In this document: piece by piece, positions 1 to 6,393 of the stretch | Numbering within the stretch: the first letter of the stretch is position 1 | Layout: each line of letters starts with the position of its first letter | NCBI GenBank assembly: GCA_009704155.1 | Contig: WLES01000047.1 | Coordinates: 1 to 6,714, forward strand | Length of the DNA stretch: 6,714 bases | Reading direction: 5' to 3' | Source: Actinomycetota bacterium | Lineage (GTDB): Bacteria > Actinomycetota > Actinomycetes > Actinomycetales > Microbacteriaceae | The notes under the pieces: model-generated | What the model was told of the DNA's origin: nothing | Databases searched by the model: none | The model's input: the letters and a program-made list of their open reading frames with translations, nothing else | Position numbers and translations under genes: made by a program

Positions 1-908
1 GCAACGCGGGAAGCGGACCGGCTGACCTCATCCGCCCAGGCCACATCATCCCGCTCCGCGCAGTGCCAGGCGGAGTGCGCGAACGCGCAGGTCACACCGA
101 AGCGACGGTCGACCTCCTCACGCTGGCTGGCCTGAACCCCGTCGGCATGATTGGTGAACTCATGAACGACGACGGAACAATGATGAGCGGGGCCGACCTC
201 ACGGAGTTCGCAGCAACCAACGGGCTCGTCATCGTCTCAATCGAGGAAATCGCGACCCACCTCGAAGGAAACTGGATTCCGCTCCCCGACGGCAATGCCG
301 ACCGGTATTCGTTCGAAATCGAAACACGTGTGCCGACAAGCCACGGGATCTTCCGACTTCGCGCCTACCGCGACCACGAGACTCGCGTCGACCACGTCGC
401 CATCGTTGCTGGCGAACCGACAGACGGCGCCCTCGTTCGACTTCACTCCGAGTGCGTCACGGGAGAAGCGATGGGCTCATTGAAATGCGAGTGCGGTCCG
501 CAACTCGAAGCGGCAATGGACGCCATCGACCCGGTCGGCGGTGTCGTCATTTACCTCCGCGGGCACGAAGGTCGTGGAATCGGGCTCACCAACAAGCTCA
601 AGGCTTATCGCCTTCAGGAGGACGGACTCGACACACTCGACGCCAACCTCGCGCTCGGCCTTCCAGCCGACGCCCGCGACTACGGCGTAGCCGCGGCAAT
701 TCTCAAGGACCTCGGACTGAAATCAGTGCGTTTGCTGTCGAACAACCCAGAAAAGCTTCGCCAACTCGGCGAGTATGGCATCGAGGTCACTGACCTCGTC
801 CCACTCATTGTCGGTGTCGGTGACGTCAACAAGGCCTACCTCGACGCCAAGCGCGACCGTATGGGCCACCAACTTCCCAGCGAGTTGAACAACTCGCCAG
901 AGGCATAA
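1..908 (+). CDS. ribBA: RibBA, bifunctional DHBP synthase / GTP cyclohydrolase II (5' end outside window)
   Basis: This enzyme makes both starting units of riboflavin. The RibB part converts ribulose 5-phosphate to 3,4-dihydroxy-2-butanone 4-phosphate. The RibA part opens GTP to the pyrimidine precursor. The reading frame is open from position 3, upstream of the GTG at 63, and the residues before that GTG (RPGHIIPLRA) are classical DHBP synthase, so the gene is cut by the window edge and does not start at 63. About 301 residues are visible; full RibBA is usually a little over 400. Numbering from the first visible codon, the RibB end has GHTEA (30-34) and GELMN (51-55). The cyclohydrolase domain has the zinc cysteines C151, C162 and C164 (SEC and KCEC), then YLRGHEGRGIGL, KLKAYRLQ with the expected tyrosine, DARDYG with the catalytic-type Asp and Arg, and a C-terminal KRDRMGH. 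The position often read as GAQ is AAA here. The stop touches the ribH start. The domain calls are secure. Confidence 0.96.
   Translation, partial: NAGSGPADLIRPGHIIPLRAVPGGVRERAGHTEATVDLLTLAGLNPVGMIGELMNDDGTMMSGADLTEFAATNGLVIVSIEEIATHLEGNWIPLPDGNADRYSFEIETRVPTSHGIFRLRAYRDHETRVDHVAIVAGEPTDGALVRLHSECVTGEAMGSLKCECGPQLEAAMDAIDPVGGVVIYLRGHEGRGIGLTNKLKAYRLQEDGLDTLDANLALGLPADARDYGVAAAILKDLGLKSVRLLSNNPEKLRQLGEYGIEVTDLVPLIVGVGDVNKAYLDAKRDRMGHQLPSELNNSPEA
899..903 (+). promoter_or_regulatory. Ribosome binding site for ribH
   Basis: AGAGG lies inside the last codons of ribBA, 5 bases before the ATG at 909. It supports that ATG over the in-frame ATG at 954. Because the ribBA TAA (906-908) is directly followed by the ribH ATG (TAAATG), ribosomes finishing ribBA can probably re-initiate, which would keep the two enzymes in proportion. 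Confidence 0.55.
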
Positions 909-1379
909 ATGGCTGGGCTCGGTAGCCCTGAGCTTTCGGTGTCAGCGCCGGGCATGAAGGTGACAGTCATTGCCGGCTCATGGCATGACACCATTACCAA
1001 CGGCCTTATCGCAGGAGCGGTCCGTGTGCTCGATGCAGCCGGCGCGAGCCACTCGCTCGTTCGTGTACCAGGCGCATTTGAACTGCCGGTTGCTGCAAAA
1101 GCGGCACTCGAATCCGGCTCGGAAGCTGTCGTCTGCCTCGGCGTCATCATTCGCGGCGGCACGCCTCACTTCGAGTTCGTTTCCAACGCTGCGACAGATG
1201 GCCTGACCCGCGTTGCGCTCGATACGGGGAAAGCCGTCGGATTCGGCGTGCTCACTCTTGACGACGAGGCGCAGGGGCTTGATCGCGCTGGCCTCTCGAA
1301 TTCTCGCGAAGACAAAGGCGCAGAGGCCGCAACGGCGGCTGTAGCCACTGCACTCACACTGCGCGAACTGCGCGGTTAG
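909..1379 (+). CDS. ribH: 6,7-dimethyl-8-ribityllumazine synthase RibH
   Basis: RibH condenses the RibB product (3,4-dihydroxy-2-butanone 4-phosphate) with 5-amino-6-ribitylamino-uracil to give lumazine, the direct substrate of riboflavin synthase. Enzymes of this family form pentamers or 60-subunit icosahedral shells in the cytoplasm. The 156 residues match the family's usual length of about 150-160. Visible family blocks are AGSWHD near the N-terminus (substrate-stacking aromatic), [24 protein letters not shown] with the catalytic-type histidine, [11 protein letters not shown] with the phosphate-binding arginine, and EDKGAEAA. The start at 909 follows the ribBA stop directly; M16 at 954 is a weaker alternative that would remove the short N-terminal arm. 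The gene is the second in an operon with ribBA, and other rib genes would be expected upstream of the window. Its TAG stop overlaps the stop of the convergent permease gene. No odd residues were noticed. Confidence 0.96.
   Translation: MAGLGSPELSVSAPGMKVTVIAGSWHDTITNGLIAGAVRVLDAAGASHSLVRVPGAFELPVAAKAALESGSEAVVCLGVIIRGGTPHFEFVSNAATDGLTRVALDTGKAVGFGVLTLDDEAQGLDRAGLSNSREDKGAEAATAAVATALTLRELRG
1376..1379. other. Convergent stop-on-stop overlap (TTAG)
   Basis: The four bases TTAG hold the TAG stop of ribH on the + strand and the TAA stop of the ABC-2 permease gene on the - strand. No room is left for an intergenic terminator. The nearest hairpins are weak: CGCG stems at 1362-1374 and CGAGAA/TTTTCG at 1381-1396, neither followed by a T run. 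Transcription from each side must therefore end inside the opposing gene or by a factor-dependent route. Confidence 0.9.
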
Positions 1380-2182
1380 TCGAGAAACAGTTTTCGAAGT
1401 CGACGTGAAACTACGACGACACCGACACAGAGCATGACCGCGTAGTACGCGAGGTGCACCCAGATCATGGGAGTAACGACCCCCGTGGTGAACATTCGAA
1501 TGAGTTCGACGCCGTGCCAAAGCGGGAAGCTCTGAATCATGAATTGGATTCCCTCGGGGTACACCGTGATGGGGTAGAAGGTCGCTGAGAAGAGGAACAT
1601 CGGCAACATCACCATGGGAAGCCAGTCCATTTGCTGGAACGTCTTCATGTACGAGGTAAACGCCATACCAATTGATGCGAATCCGGCTGCGATGAGGAGG
1701 ACGGCTGGAATGGCGAGAATTGCGAGTGGAGAAAGCACCAACCCCATGGCCTGCATCACAATAAGGAACCCGACGGCGTAAACGCCTCCGCGGAGGAGGG
1801 CAAGCGTGATCTCCCCGACCGCGACATCGAGTGGTCCGAGCGAGGTCAGGAGCATCGTTTGGTAGAGCTTGCCGAAATTCAGTTTGAAGAACACGTTCCA
1901 GGTTGAGTCGTAGATTGCTCCGTTCATGGCGGAGACAGCAAGAAGTGCTGGTGCAATGTAGGCACCGTAGGGGATTTCGGCACCATTGACATTGATGTTG
2001 CCAATGATGGCACCGAGCCCAACACCCATCGAGAAGAGATAGAAGACGGGTTCGAAAAAACCACTGAGAATGATCAAGTAATTGTTCGACATCGTCGCGC
2101 GCAACCCGCGTTCGATCACGGCTTTCGCGTTGCCGCCGGACAACCCTCCGAAACGACTCTTCGGTGCGACGACCGCGCTCAT
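1376..2182 (-). CDS. ABC-2 type transport permease, second membrane subunit
   Basis: This is an inner-membrane subunit of an ABC exporter, predicted to pair with the neighbouring permease and the ATPase at 2985-3917. It has 268 residues, typical for NodJ/DrrB-type ABC-2 permeases (about 250-290). I see six likely membrane segments at roughly residues 41-62, 71-93, 118-146, 152-177, 188-208 and 240-260. The conserved ABC-2 block [14 protein letters not shown] (192-205) is followed by PLWHGVEL (220-227), and a basic RRLRK tail (260-264) follows the last segment. The frame is open upstream to 2275, but the start at 2182 is chosen because its ATG overlaps the upstream TGA as ATGA, the same junction seen at the other gene boundary of the operon, and because the extra N-terminal residues do not resemble the family. 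A weak AGG lies 8 bases upstream. The substrate cannot be deduced. Confidence 0.9.
   Translation of the reverse strand: MSAVVAPKSRFGGLSGGNAKAVIERGLRATMSNNYLIILSGFFEPVFYLFSMGVGLGAIIGNINVNGAEIPYGAYIAPALLAVSAMNGAIYDSTWNVFFKLNFGKLYQTMLLTSLGPLDVAVGEITLALLRGGVYAVGFLIVMQAMGLVLSPLAILAIPAVLLIAAGFASIGMAFTSYMKTFQQMDWLPMVMLPMFLFSATFYPITVYPEGIQFMIQSFPLWHGVELIRMFTTGVVTPMIWVHLAYYAVMLCVGVVVVSRRLRKLFLD
2179..2182 (-). other. ATGA stop/start overlap between the two permease genes
   Basis: Read on the - strand, ATGA contains the ATG of the downstream permease (2182-2180) and the TGA of the upstream permease (2181-2179). This is the usual arrangement for translational coupling and fixes the start of the downstream gene. 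Confidence 0.88.
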
Positions 2183-2988
2183 CGCGTCAGCCTGTTCACA
2201 AACGCTCGGCGCATGAAGTAGCCACCAACCGCAGCGTACGTCACGAGAACTACAACGTGCGTGACGGTCAACCAAATGGGTTCACTGAGCCCGTACGTTG
2301 CGATGCGTCCGAGTTCACTCGCGTGCCACAGCGGCGAGACCCACGCGACCCATTCGAGCCAGTCGGGGATTTGTGAGATCGGGAAGAAGGTTCCGGAGAA
2401 GAGGAACATCGGCATCACAACAAGGCGCTGGATGAGGGCGAACTGTCCGCCGTCGTCGTCGATGCTGGCAGAGTAGGCGGCGAGCGGAGTGAGAATCGAA
2501 TAGGCGCCGAGTATCGAGATAGGAATCACGAGCCACCCGGTTGACAATGGCACCGCACCGAACGCGACAATCGCCGCGAAGAAGAGCCCAGCCGTGAAGG
2601 TAAACCGGATCGCGAGATGGACAAGAAAGCCGCCGACGATTTGACCTGGCGTGACGGGCGTCGCGTGAATCGCGAAGAAGACCTTGTGCCACTTGAACCC
2701 GCTCAGTACTGGGTACATTCCCTCTTCAGCACCAACGGAGAGAATTGTCGACATGAGCATCGCCGGCGCGACATAAACCAGATACGGAACGCCCTCGATC
2801 CCCTGAGGCACCAGATTGGCGAGACCGACTCCGAGGGCCAGCAGGTAAATGATGGGGTTACCGATGCTCGATGTGACGACGTAGCTGACATAACCGCGCA
2901 TCTCGCGAAGTCGCAGTTCTGTGACGTACCACCAACCCCATCGCTTCGGGTTGAGTGCCTTCTGTCGAATATCGGCTGGTGTCGTCAT
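2179..2988 (-). CDS. ABC-2 type transport permease, first membrane subunit
   Basis: This is the inner-membrane subunit encoded directly after the ATPase; NodJ/DrrB-type permeases export lipids, polyketides, sugars or drugs, depending on the system. It has 269 residues. A cytoplasmic N-terminus of about 35 residues contains aromatic WGWW. Likely membrane segments follow at about 36-60, 67-90, 114-144, 152-175, 187-207 and 242-264. The ABC-2 signature is clear: RLVVMPMFLFSGTFFPI (188-204), then SPLWHASELGR (218-228). It resembles the second permease in that block (MFLFS, FFPI or FYPI, PLWH) but the two diverge elsewhere, consistent with an old duplication and a heterodimeric pore. The start is the ATG overlapping the ATPase stop, with AGGA 10 bases upstream (3002-2999). 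A terminal basic stretch ([11 protein letters not shown]) is present. The family call is firm; the cargo is unknown. Confidence 0.9.
   Translation of the reverse strand: MTTPADIRQKALNPKRWGWWYVTELRLREMRGYVSYVVTSSIGNPIIYLLALGVGLANLVPQGIEGVPYLVYVAPAMLMSTILSVGAEEGMYPVLSGFKWHKVFFAIHATPVTPGQIVGGFLVHLAIRFTFTAGLFFAAIVAFGAVPLSTGWLVIPISILGAYSILTPLAAYSASIDDDGGQFALIQRLVVMPMFLFSGTFFPISQIPDWLEWVAWVSPLWHASELGRIATYGLSEPIWLTVTHVVVLVTYAAVGGYFMRRAFVNRLTR
2985..2988 (-). other. ATGA stop/start overlap between ATPase and first permease
   Basis: Read on the - strand, ATGA carries the permease ATG (2988-2986) and the ATPase TGA (2987-2985). Together with the identical junction at 2179-2182 it marks the three genes as one co-translated unit. 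Confidence 0.88.
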
Positions 2989-3917
2989 TCGACGAGCGTC
3001 CTACCGGTCAATCTCAAGAACACGTCTTCAAGCGACGAACGGCGCACGAGGCTCGTCGTCGGGTGATGACCGCGTTTCGTGATCTCTGCGAGGTCGCGCT
3101 CACCGTTGTCGCTATAAATGAGGATTCGATCGGGAAGGATTTCCATTCGCTCGCCCACGTCGGCGATCTTCTTCGCAACCTTCGCGTTGTTGTCTGACCC
3201 GTAGCGAACCTCGAGAACCTCTTTGCTCGAATACTGTCGAATCAATTGGGCCGGTGAACCTTCTGCCATGATTTCGCCCTTGTCAACGACGATGATTCGA
3301 TCGCTCAATTGCTCGGCTTCGTCCATGTAGTGAGTGGTCAAGACAAGGGTCGTACCGCGTTCCTTGAGGCGGAACAGTCGGTCCCAGAGAATGTGACGCG
3401 CTTGCGGGTCTAATCCGGTCGTCGGCTCGTCGAGAAGGAGCATTTGAGGGTCGTTCATGAGCGACCGCGCAATGGTGAGCCGGCGCTTCATTCCACCTGA
3501 GAGCGGTTCGACCTTCGACTTCACGCGGTCCGTCAATTGAGCGAACTCGAGTAACTCATCTGCACGCTTCGACGCCTCCGCGCGGGGCATTCCGAAAAAG
3601 CGGCCGTATGCGATGAGATTTTCGCGAACGCGCAATTCCTGGTCAAGGTTGTCTTCCTGCGGAACGACCCCGAGCTGCGAACGAATCGCAGGGCCCTCCG
3701 TGTTGGGGTCCATGCCGAGCACTTCAAGATTTCCTGAAGAACGGGTGGAGACGGCGGCGATCATCTTCATCGTGGTCGATTTGCCAGCGCCGTTGGGGCC
3801 GAGTAACCCGAACGATTCACCGCGAGGAACTTCGAAAGAAATGTTGTTGACGGCAATGAAATCGCCGTACACCTTGGTGAGATTTTCCGCTCGAATTACC
3901 TGATTAGACACAAGCAC
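2985..3917 (-). CDS. ABC transporter ATP-binding protein, NodI/DrrA type
   Basis: This cytoplasmic ATPase powers export through the two ABC-2 permeases encoded after it. It has 310 residues if started at the GTG at 3917. Motifs in order are Walker A GPNGAGKST (40-48), Q-loop VVPQED (Q87), signature LSGGMKRRL (139-147), Walker B MLLLDEPTTGLDP (159-171) with catalytic E164, and H-loop TTHYMDEAE (H196). All key residues are intact. After the nucleotide-binding core comes a C-terminal extension ending in SLEDVFLRLTGR (295-306), characteristic of DrrA/NodI-type drug, lipid or polysaccharide exporters. The start is ambiguous: two in-frame GTG codons six bases apart (3917 and 3911) each have an AGGA exactly 9 bases upstream. 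A stop lies immediately before 3917, so no longer form is possible. It is first in its operon and divergent from the exporter at 3931. Drug efflux is plausible but unproven. Confidence 0.94.
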   Translation of the reverse strand: MLVSNQVIRAENLTKVYGDFIAVNNISFEVPRGESFGLLGPNGAGKSTTMKMIAAVSTRSSGNLEVLGMDPNTEGPAIRSQLGVVPQEDNLDQELRVRENLIAYGRFFGMPRAEASKRADELLEFAQLTDRVKSKVEPLSGGMKRRLTIARSLMNDPQMLLLDEPTTGLDPQARHILWDRLFRLKERGTTLVLTTHYMDEAEQLSDRIIVVDKGEIMAEGSPAQLIRQYSSKEVLEVRYGSDNNAKVAKKIADVGERMEILPDRILIYSDNGERDLAEITKRGHHPTTSLVRRSSLEDVFLRLTGRTLVE

Positions 3918-3918
3918 C

Positions 3919-3924
3919 TATCCT
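3919..3924 (+). promoter_or_regulatory. Putative -10 element for a leaderless exporter transcript
   Basis: TATCCT fits the TAnnnT pattern of primary sigma-factor -10 elements and ends 6 bases before the ATG at 3931, which would then be the transcription start itself. There is no purine-rich Shine-Dalgarno on this strand in the 13-base gap, so a leaderless mRNA is the simplest reading. A weak -35 candidate (TTACCT at 3896-3901, 3 of 6 matches to TTGACA) lies 17 bases upstream, inside the ATPase gene. This is an inference from pattern and spacing only. Confidence 0.5.
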
Positions 3925-3925
3925 A
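3920..3925 (-). promoter_or_regulatory. Putative -10 element for the ABC-2 operon
   Basis: On the - strand this reads TAGGAT, also a TAnnnT hexamer, and it overlaps the opposite-strand TATCCT by five bases. It ends 8 bases before the GTG at 3911 but only 2 bases before the GTG at 3917. If it is the real -10, the 3911 start is favoured. The same bases also contain an AGGA that could be a ribosome binding site, so the promoter reading is uncertain. No good -35 is visible. Confidence 0.3.
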
Positions 3926-3930
3926 GTCCT

Positions 3931-5709
3931 ATGGCTATTCCCCGTTTTGGAAGACGTCCCGCGGGCGCAGAGCCTGAGGGCCCGAAGGCAACGTTCCGTG
4001 ATTTGATGCCGTATCTGCTTGAGCACAAGGGAATCCTTGGCGTCGTTATTGCACTGAGCCTCGTTGGAGCGGGGTTTGCCCTCGGCCAACCGCTCGTTGT
4101 CTCCCAGGTGATTACCGCTGTGCAGAACGGTGATGACGTCGGGTGGCTCGTTCCCATCCTTATTGCGCTCGTTGTCGGTGGGGCACTTCTGTCGAGCGTC
4201 CGACACTATCTTCTGCAGCGGACGGGTGAAAGCGTCGTGCTATCGTCGCGCAAGCACCTCGTCAACCGTCTCCTCAACCTCCCCATCTCTTCGTTCGACT
4301 CGCGCCGAACAGGTGACCTCGTTTCCCGTGTCGGTGCAGACTCAACGATGCTGAGGGCAGTGCTTACTCAAGGACTCGTCGAGGCGGTGGGGGGCTCGGT
4401 GACGTTCGTTGGCGCGATTATTGCGATGTTATTCATTGATGCTGTGCTCTTCGGTCTCACGTTCACTGTCGTGATTACGTCGATGGTTATCGTCATCGTC
4501 CTCTCGCGTCAGATTCGCAAGTTTTCGCGCCAGGCACAGGACCGCGTTGGCGACCTGACGGCGTCCGTTGAGCGCTCCATTTCTGCCGTTCGAACAGTTC
4601 GTGCGGCAAATGCGATAGGCCGCGAAATCACGTCGGTTGAAACGGACGCCACGTCAGCGTGGGATGCGGGACTTCACGTCGCACGAATCTCTGCCTTCGT
4701 CGTCCCCATTTCCAGCATCGCAATGCAGGTGTCCTTCCTCGTTGTGCTCGGTGTTGGCGGATTCCGTGTCGCGAGCGAGGCCATCACCATCGCGCAACTC
4801 GTGTCCTTTATCTTGTTTCTGTTCATGATGATCATGCCGCTCGGTTCGGCCATCGGTGCATTCACGTCTGTTGCACAAGCCCTTGGCGCCCTCGGTCGGA
4901 TTCAGGAAATCATCGACCTCCCATCGGAAACCGTCGATGACGTCGTCACCGCCACCGTCCCCGACGACCTCGGCCCTGTAGCTGTTGAACTTCGAAACGT
5001 CGACTTTTCATACACAGACGAGACGCCAATTTTGCAGGACGTCTCGTTCACGGTTGCGACGGGAACCAGGGTCGCACTTGTTGGGCCGAGTGGCTCTGGT
5101 AAGTCAACGGTTCTTTCGCTCATCGAGCGGTTCTACGATGTTTCCGGCGGATCGGTGCGGTTCGGCGGACACGACATTCGTCAGCTTGACCGCACAGAAC
5201 TCCGCTCGCACATTGGTTACGTCGAGCAGGACGCCCCCGTCCTCGCGGGTTCCATTCGCGACAACCTCACCCTCGGCGCGCCAGACGCGACTGACGAGGA
5301 TTGCGTCGCCGTGCTCGCCGATGTCAACCTGTCCAACCTCGTCGATCGAAACGAACGCGGGCTCGATTCACCGGTTGGAGAAGGTGGAGTGTTGCTCTCC
5401 GGTGGTGAACGTCAACGACTCGCGATTGCTCGCGCGCTTCTCATGGCTCCGCCCGTTCTCCTGCTCGACGAATCAACCTCAAGCCTTGATGGTCTCAACG
5501 AACAGCTGATGAAGGAAGCAATCGACCGCGTCTCAGCCAATCGCACACTCATCGTCATCGCTCACCGTCTTTCCACCGTCGTCGACAGTGACCAAATCGT
5601 CGTGCTCGAAAACGGTCGGGTTCTCGGAACGGGCACACACGACGAGCTCATTGACTCCGTGCCGCTCTACCGCGAGCTGGCAGAGACTCAACTGCTGACG
5701 ACCGACTAA
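3931..5709 (+). CDS. ABC exporter half-transporter (fused membrane and ATPase domains)
   Basis: This is a type IV ABC exporter of the BmrA/MsbA/LmrA kind, expected to act as a dimer in the membrane and pump lipids, drugs or peptides outward. It has 592 residues, the usual length. The membrane domain (about 20-330) has six likely helices near 34-56, 73-95, 150-170, 171-192, 255-278 and 290-310. It carries the family block SSFDSRRTGDLVSR (120-133). The nucleotide domain has A-loop Y361, Walker A GPSGSGKST (385-393), Q-loop Q433, signature LSGGERQR (489-496), Walker B VLLLDE with catalytic E514, SSLD (517-520) and H-loop H545. Everything needed for ATP hydrolysis is present, so it could work as a homodimer; no partner half-transporter is next to it. 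The ATG at 3931 is the first possible start, since the frame has a stop at 3901 and no start between. The stop overlaps that of tdk. The substrate is unknown. Confidence 0.95.
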   Translation: MAIPRFGRRPAGAEPEGPKATFRDLMPYLLEHKGILGVVIALSLVGAGFALGQPLVVSQVITAVQNGDDVGWLVPILIALVVGGALLSSVRHYLLQRTGESVVLSSRKHLVNRLLNLPISSFDSRRTGDLVSRVGADSTMLRAVLTQGLVEAVGGSVTFVGAIIAMLFIDAVLFGLTFTVVITSMVIVIVLSRQIRKFSRQAQDRVGDLTASVERSISAVRTVRAANAIGREITSVETDATSAWDAGLHVARISAFVVPISSIAMQVSFLVVLGVGGFRVASEAITIAQLVSFILFLFMMIMPLGSAIGAFTSVAQALGALGRIQEIIDLPSETVDDVVTATVPDDLGPVAVELRNVDFSYTDETPILQDVSFTVATGTRVALVGPSGSGKSTVLSLIERFYDVSGGSVRFGGHDIRQLDRTELRSHIGYVEQDAPVLAGSIRDNLTLGAPDATDEDCVAVLADVNLSNLVDRNERGLDSPVGEGGVLLSGGERQRLAIARALLMAPPVLLLDESTSSLDGLNEQLMKEAIDRVSANRTLIVIAHRLSTVVDSDQIVVLENGRVLGTGTHDELIDSVPLYRELAETQLLTTD

Positions 5710-5724
5710 CTGAAGTCTGAGTCT
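5684..5724. repeat. Imperfect inverted repeat across the exporter/tdk stop overlap
   Basis: AGACTCA (5684-5690) is complementary to TGAGTCT (5718-5724). Three more pairs (ACT 5691-5693 with AGT 5714-5716) extend the stem across a single bulged base, leaving a loop of about 20 bases that contains both stop codons. Neither strand has a T run after the stem, so this is not a standard intrinsic terminator. It could be a weak two-way pause site or chance. Confidence 0.25.
5706..5709. other. Convergent stop-on-stop overlap (CTAA)
   Basis: CTAA holds the TAA stop of the exporter on the + strand and the TAG stop of tdk on the - strand. It is the reverse complement of the TTAG overlap at 1376-1379, so both convergent gene pairs in the window end in the same geometry. 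Confidence 0.9.
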
Positions 5725-6371
5725 GGCGCGAGGGTTGCCACGAAAGCGTCTGGGCGGTTGAACCCGTGGGCGAGCATGCCCTTCGATTCGCGCAGGTAAC
5801 ACGCTCCGCACAGCGATTCGTAGGTAACGTCTACGCCGTCGATTGCTACCTGTGCACCGTCAAAGACGAAGACACCGTCAATAAGACGTGCGTTGAACAT
5901 CGCCTTTCGGCCGCAACGGCAAATCGTCTTGAGTTCTTCGAGCGCGTGCGCGACCTCAAGTAGGCGACGTGAACCGGGGAACGCAATTGTCTGGAAGTCG
6001 GTTCGAATCCCGTACGCGAGAACGGGAACGTCGTCGATGATTGCGATACGAAGCAGATCGTCAACCTGGTCGACGCTGAGGAACTGTGCTTCGTCAATCA
6101 GCAGACACGCGACGTCTTGTCCAGACGTTGCCGTCGTTTGCTCACGGTACGACTCGAACATGGTGCGCACATCATCCATCGGCCCGATGATGAAATTCAC
6201 TTTTCGTTCAACACCCAACCGGGACACGATTGACGCTTCGCCCTTGGTGTCGACGCGGGGTTTTGCGATAAGCACTTGCTGCCCGCGTTCCGCATAGTTG
6301 TATGCGGCCTGCAGCAGAGCCGTGCTCTTACCACTGTTCATTGCACCGTAGCGGAAATACAACTTAGCCAT
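5706..6371 (-). CDS. tdk: Thymidine kinase (type II, TK1-like)
   Basis: This cytoplasmic salvage enzyme phosphorylates thymidine (and deoxyuridine) with ATP to dTMP. It has 221 residues, slightly longer than the roughly 190-205 usual for the family because of a tail of about 30 residues after the last cysteine. Visible are the P-loop GAMNSGKST (9-17), LIDEAQF (91-97) with E94 as the likely catalytic base, YGIRTDF (120-126), ELKTICRCGRKA (146-157), and VTYESLCGACY (182-192) of the thymidine-binding lasso. The four zinc ligands C151, C153, C188 and C191 are all present. From memory, MAKLYF, STALLQ, YGxRTDF and LKTICxCGRKA look closer to the E. coli Tdk branch than to the Bacillus one. The frame is open upstream to 6590, but that part is the antisense of the lipoprotein gene. 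The start at 6371 gives the correct family N-terminus and lies 6 bases after a TAnnnT hexamer. Confidence 0.95.
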   Translation of the reverse strand: MAKLYFRYGAMNSGKSTALLQAAYNYAERGQQVLIAKPRVDTKGEASIVSRLGVERKVNFIIGPMDDVRTMFESYREQTTATSGQDVACLLIDEAQFLSVDQVDDLLRIAIIDDVPVLAYGIRTDFQTIAFPGSRRLLEVAHALEELKTICRCGRKAMFNARLIDGVFVFDGAQVAIDGVDVTYESLCGACYLRESKGMLAHGFNRPDAFVATLAPDSDFS

Positions 6372-6377
6372 AGGACG

Positions 6378-6383
6378 AGCGTA
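6378..6383 (-). promoter_or_regulatory. Putative -10 element for a leaderless tdk transcript
   Basis: On the - strand this reads TACGCT and ends exactly 6 bases before the tdk ATG at 6371. The intervening bases (CGTCCT) contain no Shine-Dalgarno, which favours a leaderless mRNA. It shares the TA at 6382-6383 with the opposite-strand hexamer of the lipoprotein gene. No good -35 is visible. This rests on pattern and spacing only. Confidence 0.45.
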
Positions 6384-6387
6384 TCGT
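6382..6387 (+). promoter_or_regulatory. Putative -10 element for a leaderless lipoprotein transcript
   Basis: TATCGT fits TAnnnT and ends exactly 6 bases before the ATG at 6394, the same spacing as for the exporter and tdk. An AGGA at 6390-6393 abuts the ATG with no spacer and so could not act as a normal ribosome binding site. A leaderless start is the better explanation. No convincing -35 is seen. Confidence 0.45.
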
Positions 6388-6393
6388 TTAGGA

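Noticed and set aside
452..793. 113-codon + strand frame inside ribBA
   Set aside because: It is extremely arginine-rich shadow translation of the conserved cyclohydrolase domain.
63..908. ribBA starting at the GTG at 63
   Set aside because: The same frame is open back to position 3 and encodes conserved DHBP synthase residues (RPGHIIPLRA), so the gene is truncated by the window and does not start there.
1358..1375. Tandem 9-base repeat (ACTGCGCGA, ACTGCGCGG) at the end of ribH
   Set aside because: It is in frame and encodes LRE-LRG. Two copies of a short codon run at a variable C-terminus is easily chance.
1379..1404. Possible terminator hairpin after ribH
   Set aside because: The stem is short with a G-T pair and no T run follows, so it does not meet the pattern of an intrinsic terminator.
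978..1520. 180-codon open frame on the - strand across the ribH/permease junction
   Set aside because: It lies antisense to ribH and out of frame with the permease, with arginine-, serine- and cysteine-rich composition typical of shadow frames. Both overlapped genes have strong family matches.
2183..2275. 31-residue N-terminal extension of the second permease
   Set aside because: It overlaps the upstream permease gene, does not resemble the family, and the ATGA junction at 2179-2182 gives a better start.
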